This document shows positions 12,641 to 24,300 of a DNA stretch of 64,000 nt, in pieces. A program made the position numbers and the translations under genes. The notes beneath the pieces are model-generated. The model did not search any database. It was given only the letters and a program-made list of their open reading frames with translations, and was not told the DNA's origin. Source of the stretch: Rehmannia glutinosa. Lineage: Eukaryota; Streptophyta; Magnoliopsida; Lamiales; Orobanchaceae. Position 1 is the first letter of the stretch. Each line of letters opens with the position of its first letter. The DNA is taken from NCBI GenBank assembly GCA_016081115.2, contig CM071933.1, positions 63,440,660 through 63,504,659 of the forward strand, read 5' to 3'.

Positions 12641-13228
12641 AACATGAGCTACTTTTGGATCGGGTTCAAGAACAAATGCTTGGAGTTGATCGATTAGTTC
12701 ACTTGGTGTTGTTGCACAAATTATGATTCGCCGGGCAGACGGTGAAATAAAACCTTTCTCGACAAAGATAATCTATGAAAGACAACAAACCATCAAAGAA
12801 ACCATTAACATTAAGAATACCTATAGGCTTTTGGTGAATGTTGAGTTGTGCCAGGAGATCACTTGAATAACTCCTCCAGTGTACCAAAACCACCAGGTAA
12901 GGTGATAAAGGCATCCGCATTATGCATCATATTCACCATTTCGTCTTGCATGTTTGATACTCTTAACTCATCTCCAATGGTTTGCCCGGTGATTTGTCGG
13001 ACAACTAAAGGTTTCGGGATAACTCCTAAGACTCGACTCCTCCCAAATAGGCGAACCAAAGAACACGCCCCATTAACCCAAAACTACCCCCGTATACTAA
13101 GTTAATGTGCTTTTCTCGCTAGAAATTTACCGAGATTATCAATTGCCTCAAGAAAACAAATGTCTTTCCCAGATTTGCACCACGAATCACAAAGAACACC
13201 GTTAATTCTACGGGAAGAAGAACTCTCC
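12640..13228 (-). pseudogene. LONELY GUY (LOG) cytokinin riboside 5'-monophosphate phosphoribohydrolase pseudogene
   Basis: LOG enzymes release active cytokinin bases from their riboside monophosphates in the cytosol. Minus-strand reading gives, in family order: start MESSSSRR near 13228, a first-strand region ending KDICFLEAIDNLGKFLARK, a nucleotide-binding stretch VYGGSFGLMG in a shifted frame, RVLGVIPKPL, then HNADAFITLPGGFGTLEELF with the catalytic PGGxGTxxE motif intact, and KPIGILNVNGFFDGLLSFID toward the C-terminus. At least three frameshifts or stops break it (near 13103, 12858 and 12760). No intron-sized gaps appear, although LOG genes normally have several introns, so it looks like a processed copy. 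It shares the strand of the surrounding Athila element. Confidence 0.85.
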
Positions 13229-13419
13229 ATTTTTTCTCTCTTTTTTTTCGATATAATCGAATGATGTAAAAGAAAGGGTGAATGCAACGCTATTTATTGA
13301 GGTATGAACAGGGAATGCAACAGTAAATGTGATTATTGGAACTTTTATTTTGTCAAAAAGTTTGAAAATAAAGACAATAAAGTCAAAAAAAAAATGCTAA
13401 CATGTGAAAGAACAGAAAA

Positions 13420-13990
13420 GTAGTTGTGATTGTGGCTCACATCTTCCTCCTCGGTTTTACGTCCGTAAACGGCTTAAACGCCCTCTATGGGTCGGGATAT
13501 GCTTCCCATCCAATTTTCTTATAAATTGGCAAACAGGGTCTTTTAACATCAGATTCCCAAGACAAAGATCACGTTCTTCTCGAAATTGGAGCCATAATCG
13601 GAGAATTTCACGATGCACAAATCCACAAGGATGCGTATCAAAAGTCCATAGAATGTTATCTAAAGACTCCTTACTCAGTCCATCCTTTATGAATTGAATT
13701 TTGTCCTCTCGATTTTGAAACCATCCCTAAAGAACGACATCTTGTGTCACAAGTCCATCGAGCACATTTGTGACACACTTGTAGTCTTTTGGCCCTTCGC
13801 TTTTTTGAATATGAACTTTTTCCAAGACCAGGCAAGCATTTAGTAGGAGAAAATGAAAATTCTCCGCTAATCTTACCTTTGCTTCAATTATCCAACGTAC
13901 ATCTTCCGGAATGCCTTTATTCATAAACATTCTTAACCTTTCTAGCCTGGCTTTGTATATTTTCAAAATTTCATTTGTAGAAAGAAAATC
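13420..13990 (-). pseudogene. Unidentified host-like ORF beside the LOG copy
   Basis: Minus-strand translation yields a well-composed protein-like stretch with no low-complexity bias. The first part (about 13727-13990) includes LRMFMNKGIPEDVRW and KCVTNVLDGLVTQDVVL and ends in a stop. The same frame continues beyond it with KIQFIKDGLSKESLDN, WTFDTHPCGFVHREIL and LRLWLQFREERDLCLGN to about 13440. I do not recognise the family. It is not a usual Athila gag-pol domain and lies where some Athila elements carry an env-like ORF. It could be a second captured host fragment or a diverged env-like region. Confidence 0.5.
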
Positions 13991-14264
13991 AAATCGCTTT
14001 TTGAGAGTGGGGGAATTCTTTTATCCATTTTTTTAAAAATCTAAATGAAAGAGAATGAGAAAACAAAATTATGTACAAATATCGGTGTTTGTGGGAAATC
14101 GATGAGTCCGACTTAATCGTCACAGAGTACCGTTATCCGCCATTTAACCGGAAAATAAATAATTAAACACTACAAAACACACACATTTATAAGAAACAAA
14201 TATATTCACTAATTATAACAAGGATTATAAAGAAAAAGAACTTCCTCTCGGAAGGAATTGATTT

Positions 14265-15464
14265 TCTAGAAACAGTTTAAGTCTTTGTCCATTAACTTTG
14301 AATACATTACCATTTCTAGGATTCTCAATGTCAATGACTCCATACGGATATATATTTTTCACAATAAAAGGACCACTCCACCTTGACCTTAATTTTCCAG
14401 AAATAAATGCAATCTTGAATTATAAAGCAAAACCTTTTGACCAATCTCAAATGTTTTTCTTGTAATTTTATTATCATGAAATTCTTTGATTCTTGCTTTA
14501 TGAATTTTTGAATTCTCGTATGCATCATTTCTTAATTCTTCAAGCTCATTGATTTGCAATTTTCTCAATTTCAAGCATCGTCAAGATTGAAGTTAAACAT
14601 TTTAATTGCCCAATAAGCTTTATGTTCAAGTTCCACCGGTAAATGGCAAGGTTTTCCATAAACTATTCTATAAGGAGACATTCCCAATGATGTTTTAAAA
14701 GCATTTCTGTATGCCCAAAGTGCGTCGATAAGTCTAAAAGACCAATCTTTACGATTCGGGTTAACAGCTTTTTTCTAATATTTGTTTTATCTCCCTATTT
14801 GCAAGTTCAACTTTGTCCATTTGTCTGTGGGTGATAAGGGGTTGCAACTTTATGTGTGATTTCATATTTTTTCATTAAAGATGCAAAAACTTTGTTGCAA
14901 AAATGTGTTCCCCATCACTAATAATGACTCGAGGAATTCCAAATCGACTCAAAATATTTTCTTTTAGAAAATTTTATCACGATTTATGATCATTGTTTCG
15001 ACAAGGAATTGCCTCGATCCATTTTGAAACATAATCTATTGCGACTAAAATGTAAATAAAACCAAATGATCTTTCGAAATGGCCCCATAAAATCAATACC
15101 CCAACAAGTCAAATATTTCAATCACCAAAATAGGATTCAAAGGCATCATGTTTCGTTTTGAAATTGATCCTAACTTTTGACAATTTTCACAACTTTTGCA
15201 AAAAGCGTAAGTATCTTTGAAAAGGTTTGGCTAATAAAATCCACATTGTAAGATCTTTGCACTGGTTTTCTTTACTGAAAAGTGACCACCACATGCTTCG
15301 GAATGACAAAATTGAATAATGCTACCTACCTCATTGTCGGGTACACATCTACGAAAGATTTGATCTGGACAATATTTGAAAAGGTAGGGATCGTCCCAGC
15401 AAATTTTTTTTACCTCAGTTAAAAACTTCTTTTTATCTTGTGAATTCCAATTTGATGGCATCAT
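14265..15464 (-). pseudogene. Athila integrase (degraded)
   Basis: The N-terminal zinc-binding region is seen at 15231-15464 with HSEACGGHF and, across a frame break, CKSCENCQ (HHCC type). The central catalytic region (about 14650-15200) is fragmented by frameshifts. The C-terminal GPF/Y-type module is legible near 14290-14400 as SGPFIVKNIYPYGVIDIEN. In the family this enzyme inserts element cDNA into the chromosome and makes 5-bp target duplications, which agrees with the flanking AAGTG. It is broken and cannot act here. Confidence 0.75.
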
Positions 15465-15800
15465 TCATGTCACAAGAAAATTAACAATATCTGCAAACCA
15501 AGGTACTACAGTAACATTGAATAGTTGTTCATCAGAAAAAGTATCATTGATATGTGGAGTTTGAAATGAATCATCACAAATAAGTCTTGATAAATGATCA
15601 GCTACCACATTTTCTACACCTTTCTTATCACGAATGGTAATATTAAACTATTGGAGTAAGAGAATCCACCTAATCAATCTTGGTTTGGAATCTTTTTTTG
15701 ATAAAAGATATTTCAAAGCTGCATGATCACTGAAAACAACAATTGGTGAACCAACAAGATAGGATCGAAATTTTTCCAATGCAAATACTACAACAAGTAA

Positions 15801-16121
15801 TTATTTTTCAGTGGTTGAATAAATGATTTGAGCACCATTCAAAGTTTTACTTGCATAGTATATCACATATGGTTTCTTTTCTTTTCTTTGCCCTAAAACA
15901 GCTCCAACGGCATAGTCACTAGCATCACACATTATTTCAAAAGGTAAAGTCCAATCAGGAGGTTGGATTATTGGGGCAGATGTAAGCATGCTTTTAAGTT
16001 TGACAAAAGCATTTTCACAATTTTTGGTCCATTCAAAACCAATATCTTTTGTTAGAAGATTACACAAAGGTTTAGATATTATACTAAAATCTTTGATAAA
16101 TCTTCTATAAAAGCCAAACAT
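15801..16121 (-). pseudogene. Athila RT thumb / RNase H start
   Basis: The frame starts MFGFYRRFIKDFSIISKPLC (end of RT), then EIMCDASDYAVGAVLGQ, the RNase H first strand with its catalytic Asp, and YYASKTLNGAQ. A stop separates it from the RT ORF upstream, and the rest of RNase H (15480-15800) is in other frames. RNase H removes the RNA template during reverse transcription. Confidence 0.85.
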
Positions 16122-16194
16122 GCCCTAAAAATGATCTTACCTCCTTCACGATTTTGGTACGGTATATTGGCAATTAATTCCACTTTGGATTTAT

Positions 16195-16872
16195 CTACCT
16201 CAATACCTCTTTACTGAAATAATGTGTCCAAGAACAATACCAGCTTGTTACCATAAAATGACATTTTTCCCAATTAAGCACAAGGTTCTTTTCTTCACAC
16301 CGATCAAAACATTCTAAGTTCAACAAACAATCTTCAAATGATTCACCAAAAACTGAAAAATCATCCATAAAGACTTCAAGAAAACGTTCAACCATGTCAC
16401 TAAAAATGCTAAGCATGCATCGTTGGAATGTAGCTGGTGCATTACATAATCCAAAAGACATCCTTCTATATGCAAATGTACCAAAAGGACATGTAAAAGT
16501 TGTTTTCTCTTGATCTTCAAGTGCAATTTCAATTTGATTATATCCAGAATATCCATCTAAGAAACAATAGAATTTATGACATGCAACTCTTTCTAAAATT
16601 TGATCCATAAAAGGTAATGGAAAATGATCCTTTCGGGTAACTGAGTTAAGTTTCCTGTAGTCAATGCACACACGCCAACCAGTAATGGTTCTAGTTGGAA
16701 TCAGTTCATTATTTTCATTTTTAACCACTGTAACCCCATACTTCTTCGACACAACATGAATAGGACTTACCCATTTACTGTCAGAAATAGGATAAATTAT
16801 TTCATTATCTAAGAGTTTAATAATTTCATTCCTCACTATTTCTTTCATATTAGGATTTAGTCTTCGCTGCAT
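16195..16872 (-). pseudogene. Athila reverse transcriptase core
   Basis: A 225-residue open segment with RT motifs in order: WVSPIHVVSKK, WRVCIDYRKLNSVTRKDHFP, FLDGYSGYNQI, FGTFAYRRMSFGLCNAPATF and FMDDFSVFG, the Athila form of the YxDD active site. The palm and fingers look intact, but the frame closes at 16195 and is not continuous with the protease or RNase H. It is the best-preserved part of the polyprotein and supports the Athila assignment. Confidence 0.9.
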
Positions 16873-17004
16873 TTCTCTAGATGGTTTTGCATTTTCCTCT
16901 AAATAAATATTATGTGTGCAAATTAGAGGACTAATACCTTTAATATTAGCAATGGTCTACCCTAAGGCATTTTTATGCATTTTCAAAATCTCGATCAACT
17001 TACT

Positions 17005-17803
17005 TTACTGAGATGCATCAAGTTTGGAAGAAATTATTACAGGCAAAGTTTCACTCTCACCAAGAAAAGAGTATTTCAAATCAGATGGTAAAGGTTTCAA
17101 ATCAATTTTTGGAGCTTTTATGCTTGAAGGAATAGGTTGCACTTCTGATGATGACAACTCTTCAATTTTTGGTTTCCAAAAATGGTTTTCTAGTGTTTGT
17201 AAAAATCCATTGGAGACATCAAAACATTTCATATCACAAACTCTCTCATTTTCAAAACATGTTTCAGTAAATTCAAAAGAATTATTGACAGTGAAATTTT
17301 CGTGAACAATTTCTTCAATTAAATCAACTTCATGTAGTTCGGTATCATTGAGTTGTTTGCAAACATTTAACACATTTAATTCCAATGTCATATTTCCAAA
17401 AGATAATTTCAAAATACCATTTCTACAGTTAATCAATGCATTTGAAGTTGCAAGAAATGGACGACCTAAAATGACAGAATTTGTGTTTTTGCATCTATAA
17501 CCTAATGAGTATCCAAAACAATGAAATCAACGGAAAATAAAACTTGTCAATTTGTACCAACACATCTTCTACTATTCCTTTTGGAATTTTAAATGATCGA
17601 TTAGCTAGTTGGAGTACAATTGGAGTTTCTTTAAGTTCACCCAAACCTAGTTGTTCATAGACTGAAAAAGGTAGAAGATTTACGCTAGCACCAAGATCAA
17701 GTAAAGCACGTTCAATTCTAGTGTCTCCTATAATGCATGAAATTGTTGGACAACCTGGATCTTTGTACTTAGGTGGAGCAAATTGTTGTATAATTGAACT
17801 CAC
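17005..17803 (-). pseudogene. Athila aspartic protease and linker
   Basis: 17495-17803 encodes a retropepsin-like protease: RALLDLGASVNLLPFSVYE has the DLGA variant that is normal in Athila elements, followed by ANRSFKIPKGIVEDVLVQID. 17005-17436 is the acidic linker between protease and RT, separated by a frame break. The protease would cut the gag-pol polyprotein. Confidence 0.85.
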
Positions 17804-17811
17804 ACTTTCGA

Positions 17812-19421
17812 TTAAAAATGCTTTTTCTTCACATGATGTTTTCTTTTAATTGTGCACAAATCTTTCAAAATTTTTGCATAAGGTGGGACTTGTTTGATTG
17901 CATCCAACAAAGGAATGTTAATTTTGACTTGTTTAAAAAGCTCAAAAATTTCAGAATTTGAGTTCAATTTTTGAGTTGGTTGCAATCTTTGAGGAAAAGG
18001 GGCAGGAGGTGAATATGTTTCATCATTTTCAAACTTACATTTATTCAACTTACCTTCTTCATCATCACAATTTTCATTATTCATTTCTGAAGATGAATTT
18101 AGAACTTTCTTAGGATGAATTGTTTTATCAACAATTTTTCCACTTCAAGTGTTGTGACCGAATTGGCCTCATTTTATCGGATTTTCACCAAGTAGAAGCA
18201 CAACACTGCGTAGAAGGATTAGGTTGAGGTTGAGCAGGAAACTTACCCTTTTCTTGAATTCGCAAAGAAGCTGTGAGTGTTGAAAGTGAGTTCTTGATCT
18301 CATTGATAGCCTGAGAAGTTTTATTATTGATGTTTGTTTGTTCATTCATAAATGCTTGCAAAGTCTCCTCAATTGATTTTACATGTGGGGATGGATATGA
18401 AGGAAAATTTGGTGGCTTTTGTGAATTTATTGGTTGAGCTTAATTATTATCACGCCAACCGAAATTAGGATGATTTCTCCATTGTGGATTGTAAGTTTGA
18501 GAATATGGAGATTGAAAAGGTTTTCTAAATCCATTCATGACATTTGCTTCAACAAGGAATGTGAGGACAATCATTAGTTGAGTGTTCTTTAAGTCCACAA
18601 ATTTCACAAACTTTTTTATCTTGCACGCATTTAACTTCTTTTTACTTTTTTAACTTCCATGTCATCGATTCTTTTAGCCAAAAGTGCAAGTCTAGCACTT
18701 AAACTATCTTCTTGAGTAAGATTGAGTTTTCCTTTATTTTCATCAACACTATGCCAAGATTGAGAATTTTCTCGCCAAATAGTCAAGATATTCTAGCGCT
18801 TCATCGGGTTCTTTATCAAGAAATTGACCGTTACACATTGATTCAAAAAATTGCTTAGTTTTGGATTTAAACCTTCATAAAAGAAGTCGATTATACGCCA
18901 ATTTTCAAAACCATGATGTGGCAGTGAATTCAACAACTCTTTAAACTTTTCCCAACATTCAAAGAAAACATCTTTAGGATTTTGAGAAAAATTCTAAATT
19001 TGTCTTTTCAAAGAATTTGTTTTATGAGTTGGAAAGAATTTTTTGAATTTCGGTTTGCATTTCTTGCCATGTACCAATTGATCTAGGTTTTAACGAGCTA
19101 AGCCAAGTTTTTGCTTTATCTTTTAAAGAAAAAGGAAATAATTTGAGCTTAACAATTTCAATCGTGCAATTTTGATCATCAAATGTGGCACATACTTCTT
19201 CAAATTCCTTTAAATGTAAATATGGGCTTTTAATCCATACCATGAAAATTAGGAAGTAAAGGTATCATCCCTGGCTTAAATCGAAAGTTGTTTGCATTTA
19301 ATGGAAAAATGAAACAAGAAGGAGTAGAATTTCGAGGAGGTTGCAAATAATAACGCATATTATGCACTTCTTGATTTTCCACTCTTTCCATCTCATTTTG
19401 AACAATTACTTCTTCAGCCAT
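17812..19421 (-). pseudogene. Athila gag (degraded)
   Basis: Start MAEEVIVQNEMERVENQEV at 19421. The capsid-like segment includes NNFRFKPGMIPLLPNFHG and, across an overlap near 19230, SPYLHLKEFEEVCATF and LFPFSLKDKAKTWLSSL, a standard Athila gag signature. A zinc knuckle (CEICGLKEHSTNDC, CX2CX4HX4C) lies at about 18560-18610. A basic/acidic C-terminal part is at 17812-18084. Several stops and shifts interrupt the ORF (near 19020, 18980-18640 and 18440). It would form the virus-like particle core. Confidence 0.87.
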
Positions 19422-19580
19422 AATTGGTGTGTGTGGAGGTGAATCAAAATTTTTATGAAATTTTCTGAATTATATCTAATTAAACGGCGAGAATTTGGAC
19501 TACGGCACCATCTAAGCATATAAACACACAATATTTACAAATGATATATATACAAACCTGGAAACCTACCTTGCCTTCCC

Positions 19581-19595
19581 CAAGCAACGGCGCCA
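19581..19595 (-). other. Athila primer binding site
   Basis: The minus strand reads TGGCGCCGTTGCTTG a few bases inside the 5' LTR. This is the TGGCGCCGTTGC type used by Athila elements and confirms that transcription runs on the minus strand. Confidence 0.88.
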
Positions 19596-19601
19596 AAAAC
19601 T

Positions 19602-21210
19602 TGCTACAACTTTAAGGTTGCAAACCCAGTGCAGGTTGTCTCAAGTAATAAATTTCGGGAGTCCGAGGTCGATCCTGAGGAAGTTGATGGAAGTTTACCG
19701 GATATTTCTTATTTAAGTGATGAGTAAAAATGATTTTTAACTAGTAAGAATATATATTTTTTTCAAGAAATTTAATTAATAGAAATGTTGAGGATTAGGG
19801 ATTCACTCTTGATTTCGGATAAAGGAATGATTCTATTTTCTTACCTCTTAGATTGTCACTATTGGAATCCATACACAAAGAAGGTTCCAATGGGAAGATA
19901 TTATACATATAAATCATGCAATAAGGTAATCATGTTATATCATCAATTAGAATTTATCTTATAACATCAATACTTGTTTATGGGATCAAGTATTTATGTA
20001 TTCTTTTGTCTACAACAAATCAAGGTATCCACATTAGTAGTCGGTTGAAATAAAACCAGACATTTAACTAAATGGAACCAAGTATTTGTTGTGCCAATAG
20101 ATATACATAAATCAAGAAACACCACAAAACAAAAATGTATAAGCTAAAAACAAATTGATGATACAAACAATGAAATTTAATATGAATCTACAATCATTCC
20201 TTATCCTTCACCAAGAGTTTCACCCCATTTCCTCAACAAAATAAACTTAGAATAACATGAAAAAAAATAGAGAAAACAAAAGATTGAAGAAAAACTAAAG
20301 CAAACATTTTATAAAATACTAGAAATCTTACTATAATTTAAGAAAAACAAGAAAGAAAAATTCTTTTGAACTTTGTAACTCTAACTTTCTCTACATAAGA
20401 CTTGCTCTTGGCTAATGCTAATGACCTCTATTTATAGCCAACTAAAAATCAATTTACAATTATTTTATTCTTTATTTTTATTACAAGTAAGAAAATAAGG
20501 AAATCAACACCAACTTTGCCACCTTCTTTGACTGGTCATTTTGTCCATGATATCAGCCATCTTTGCTCAATTTTCTTCCACAAATCAATTATCACATGAT
20601 TTGGCTTGAATTTCCAACTGATTTCATTGAATTTGAACAACCATGGGCCAAGATATGGTTGAATAATTGAGATGTGGTTGGCATACGGGATTGACTAGTG
20701 CAGCAGCCTCTTGGATTTTTTATAAATTCATCCAATACAAATCTGACTTTGGGGTCTTCATCAATGTTGTAGCTCTATGATTTATACATACTCAGTAAAA
20801 ATTTCAGATACAAATACCTTGTATTTTTCGAGTTATGTCCAAAATACCAAACTTGGTCAAGTCTGGAAATTAAATGAGCACCCTTCAATCCTCATTTTAT
20901 GATGAATTTTTTTATCCAAGAAAATATCATTCCAAACTTTGATTTTTGGTTTCAATCTCTCTGAAAACTTGTAAATGAATGGATTGTGAATCCATATCTT
21001 CAAGAATCATCCCAAAATCATGTCGGAAATGAAAGCTATGCTCGTTGATCCGAACCTGCACTAAAAATTGCTTCCAAATACAATTCTATGTTGATTTCCT
21101 ATTTTATTCCTAACATATTAATAATACTATAAACTCATTTTATTAATAATATTAATAAGGTAAAATAATAATATAAGCCTAAAATAATTATACATTTTTA
21201 ACGTTCATCA
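19602..21210 (-). repeat. Athila 5' LTR
   Basis: Matches 9525-11138 with about 20 small differences. It starts TGCTACAACTTTAAGG and ends AACGTTCATCA on the plus strand and is followed by AAGTG, the second copy of the target duplication. Confidence 0.95.
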
Positions 21211-21215
21211 AAGTG

Positions 21216-22640
21216 ATTTAAGGAAGTTGCAGGCTCTAAAGCCGGGAACACCAAGCAAGAAGGCAGATCGTTGAGAAGACATAAGGATAGACCCCTCCTT
21301 CCAGAGGGATGCTATTCAACAACTCAAAGAGCCGAAGGAGGCGTCCTGGCCCAGCTGAAGGGGGCGCCCTTGCCCGCTCAAGGGAGCACTCGTGCCTGGC
21401 CAAAAGGGCGCCCTTCCGCAATTTTTTCCTCTTGAAGGGCTCTGCACACCAGATAAGTCCATTGAACCCAAGAAGCTCTTCAGCTCAATGAAACTACCTA
21501 GAATACTCTAAAACATTAATCCTCCCGAAGCTGCACGAGGATATCCCCAACTCCGCGATCTGTATGAAGACCCCTCGTAAAGGGCACTTTGCCATTGCAG
21601 GCCGCAGCAGCAGCTGCATGAAGAATGACCCTCACTCGACTAGAACGGAAAAGAGGAAAGATGAACTGGAGAGAAATTAGACACTGAAGAAGTCATCACA
21701 TTAATGGAGGACAAACCTTGAAGTCCATAAAGGATAGGCACAAACTCCCCTTGGCCCTCGTGCTGAGAATCCAAGAGCCATCTAGACTAGTCAAGTTATT
21801 TTGGGAACAAGCAACCCTTTACAGAAAAACATAACTTCCCGGACAAGTCGATGAACCATCCTCAACTGGAGGAAGATCCGTAAAAACTTTATTCATGAGG
21901 GAGGTTCACCCCAACCCGAAAGGAGAGAGCAATGCTTAACTCATCCTGGAAGACGAAGACTCCATAGATGAAGAGAGCTGAACCATGAAGGAATCATCCT
22001 GAGAACCCATCGCACACGGAACAGTGAGCAACCAAGCGTCCATTGAAGTGTTTTCACTTGGCATTCTCTCTGAACAAGGGATTTCCTCAAACTTCTTTTG
22101 ATCTCTCAAGTTTTTGCTCAAGCTGCTCGAGAGAAATGGAGACAGGCCAGGACACTCAAAAGAGCCATACAAGGTCTAAAGCCCCAAGCCTCCGAAGGTA
22201 GCACAATTCATTCAACTATAATAGTGAAAACTGTGTAGCAAAAGGAGGAATATCAAACTCTATGGACAAAGACAGAAATGGAATGACTAAATTAGAATTC
22301 AACGCCCGGTAATGCCTCATCCTCCTAGCGGAATGGAAGAAGGACCAGAATCCGAAATCTGGCTTGAAATATACAAAAACGCTAAAGAACATGAGGAAAA
22401 CACGAAGGAGAATGGGCCAGGGGCTTGGGATGCCGAGGGCACTCTGGCGCGCCTTGTGCCTGTTCGGGGAGGGCGCCAAGAGGGCACCCTTGCCCGCTCC
22501 GAGGAGGCACCCTGGGGTGCCCTCGACCTCTTGTGAATCTCTCATCTCTCTCTCTCTGCGTGATACACTCACTCATCACTCCCAGGGAAGTCAACACTTC
22601 ACATCTTCTGAAGAGCAATGGAGAAAATCCCGAGCAAATA
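21216..22640 (+). mobile_element. Tat-like Gypsy remnant, continuation after Athila
   Basis: Joining base 9524 to 21216 restores a continuous gag-like context, so this is the other side of the element at 8378-9524. It is GC-richer than its surroundings. The motif GGGCGCCCTTGCCCGCTC at 21361 recurs in variant form near 22481. Overlapping ORFs at 21236-21491 and 22216-22660 are on both strands and none shows a recognisable domain. The right edge, where it meets the Ulp1-type gene, is approximate. Confidence 0.55.
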
Positions 22641-24300
22641 CTTGGACCATAATCTTATAACTAAGATAATGTCAAGAAAGACTCACATATCATGGAGTCA
22701 TTAGTATCATTTCCGAAAGTTCAGAGGCCATGGAGTACACTTCCAACATACTACGAGGAGCACAATGAAGCCATCACGAGCACAATGAAGCCATCATGGG
22801 CATCCCATGATATAGTCCACCACTGTAGTATTAACACTAATCATTGACAGATCAAAATGCTTCTTCTTCCTTTTGTTCACTTGAGAATACTTCTTGTAAA
22901 TACTTTAAATGCATCGGTCGAATATCAAATCAGTGGTCGTGAACGAATAAAGCACTATGACCATATAAGAACTTCTTCCTCAAATAGTAAAAAAGGACAT
23001 CAATATGTTGCAAAATGAAGAGAAAACACAATCAAAAAACGAAGAAACAATTGAAACACGACATGAAAAACAATAATAACTTACAGAAGAAGCCAAGTAC
23101 TCGTCAACGTAGTATAGGCTGTGAAACCATGACTTAAGCTTCATTCAAAAACACCATGTTTCAAAGATGGATCAATTTTGTCATTTTCCTCAGAGTAACG
23201 TTTGGGACTGAAAGAGAACATCAAATAAAAATAAAAAATAACCAATAAATCACAAATTTAAAAAAATATTTATTAAATTTTTTTAGATATGTTTCAAAAT
23301 TATCTCAAAATTGTCTCAAACATGTTTCACCACATCCACAACTTCAACACCTTCTGCAATAGCATCACTAGAAGACTCGAAGTGAGTGGTGAAAGGAGTT
23401 CTCATATCAATGGAAGATTTCGAAACCCTCTTCAAAGTAGGGTATTGCTTAGAAGAATCACCAAGAGGACTTTTCAAAGCAACCTGGACCAAAAAAAAAC
23501 AAGGAATAAATTAACAAAAAACAAAAAGAATTTAAAAACAATAAAATAATAGAAACAATAATGAAAACACACCTTCACTTGACTTGCACTGTTCAAAATA
23601 ACATCAATTTTGAGAAGGACTGAGATTATCAAGTTCTTGAGAACTAAGAAATTGATTCTCGTCACCAACATCTTTACTTGATTGACCAGACACCTTCTCA
23701 ATACTCTCACCAAAGCTCATCAAGCTAATATCTGCAACTCCCTCAGCAACACTCACACCAACTTCACCAACATAAGTATCACCCTCAACAAAACCATCAG
23801 TTTTTTTCTCCGAAACTCCACCAGCAACATCCTTACCAGAAACATCGACATCTCTCATATCAGTAGGCAAAACACTCCCAGCATCACCAGCAGGATCATC
23901 CACACTCCCACCATGAACAACCACATCACTACCACGAACGTCTCCATCTTTTTTCCCATCTGAATCTTTTTCAGAACCTGAACCTAATGGCATTCCATTA
24001 GATTCAATTTCACTGTTAGACTTAGTCTCATCATCCTTCTCGGGCTTCATCCACACAAGCACCAACTAACATGAAAAACATAATCATGTCATGAAAACAA
24101 ACAACCAAGAAACAATCTTGAAATACAAAAGAAACAAAAAGAAAAAAGTCCTGAAAGTTAACAAAAAATACTTAAAACAAAAAAAGTATACAAACCTCTA
24201 GTTTTCTCTTAATATCCGACAACTCAGAGAAAACAGTTGCAAACTGTTCCTTCAAGAATTTTGTCATGGAACTCTTAAAAACATCAAAATCCTTGGACAA
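22640..24300 (-). pseudogene. DUF1985/Ulp1-type gene, 3' part (acidic region and Ulp1 protease N-terminus)
   Basis: The minus strand carries exon-like pieces in order: KSSMTKFLKEQFATVFSELS (about 24210-24290), an acidic low-complexity exon (23604-24065), PLGDSSKQYPTLKRVSKSS (about 23310-23485), KSWFHSLYYVDEYLASS (about 23090-23140) and HIDVLFYYLRKKFLYGHSAL (about 22930-23010). The last two match the start of plant transposon-associated Ulp1 (peptidase C48) domains, which cleave SUMO-like conjugates in the family. The catalytic His-Asp-Cys part is not seen; the gene is cut off at the Tat remnant. A 20-bp unit (GAGCACAATGAAGCCATCAC) is tandemly doubled at 22756-22795. Confidence 0.68.

Larger units (their letters stand above)
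9525..21210 (-). mobile_element. Athila-like Gypsy retrotransposon, nearly full length (11.7 kb)
   Basis: Flanked by the target duplication AAGTG (9520-9524 and 21211-21215) and bounded by LTRs at 9525-11138 and 19602-21210, each with TG/CA ends. Transcription runs on the minus strand: 5' LTR, primer binding site, gag, protease, RT, RNase H, integrase, a 3-kb region with captured host-like sequence, polypurine tract, 3' LTR. The LTRs differ at roughly 20 positions in 1.6 kb by eye (about 1%), so the insertion is recent. Even so, every coding region is broken by stops or frameshifts, which implies a defective element mobilised in trans. Confidence 0.93.

Noticed and set aside
22216..22660. Overlapping ORFs near 22.2-22.7 kb as a gene
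   Set aside because: Four frames overlap in GC-rich repeat-bearing sequence of a retrotransposon remnant; no motif recognised.
23604..24065. 153-residue acidic ORF as an independent secreted or nuclear protein
   Set aside because: It is on the strand of, and between, other exon pieces of the DUF1985-Ulp1 gene, and such acidic low-complexity linkers are usual in those proteins.
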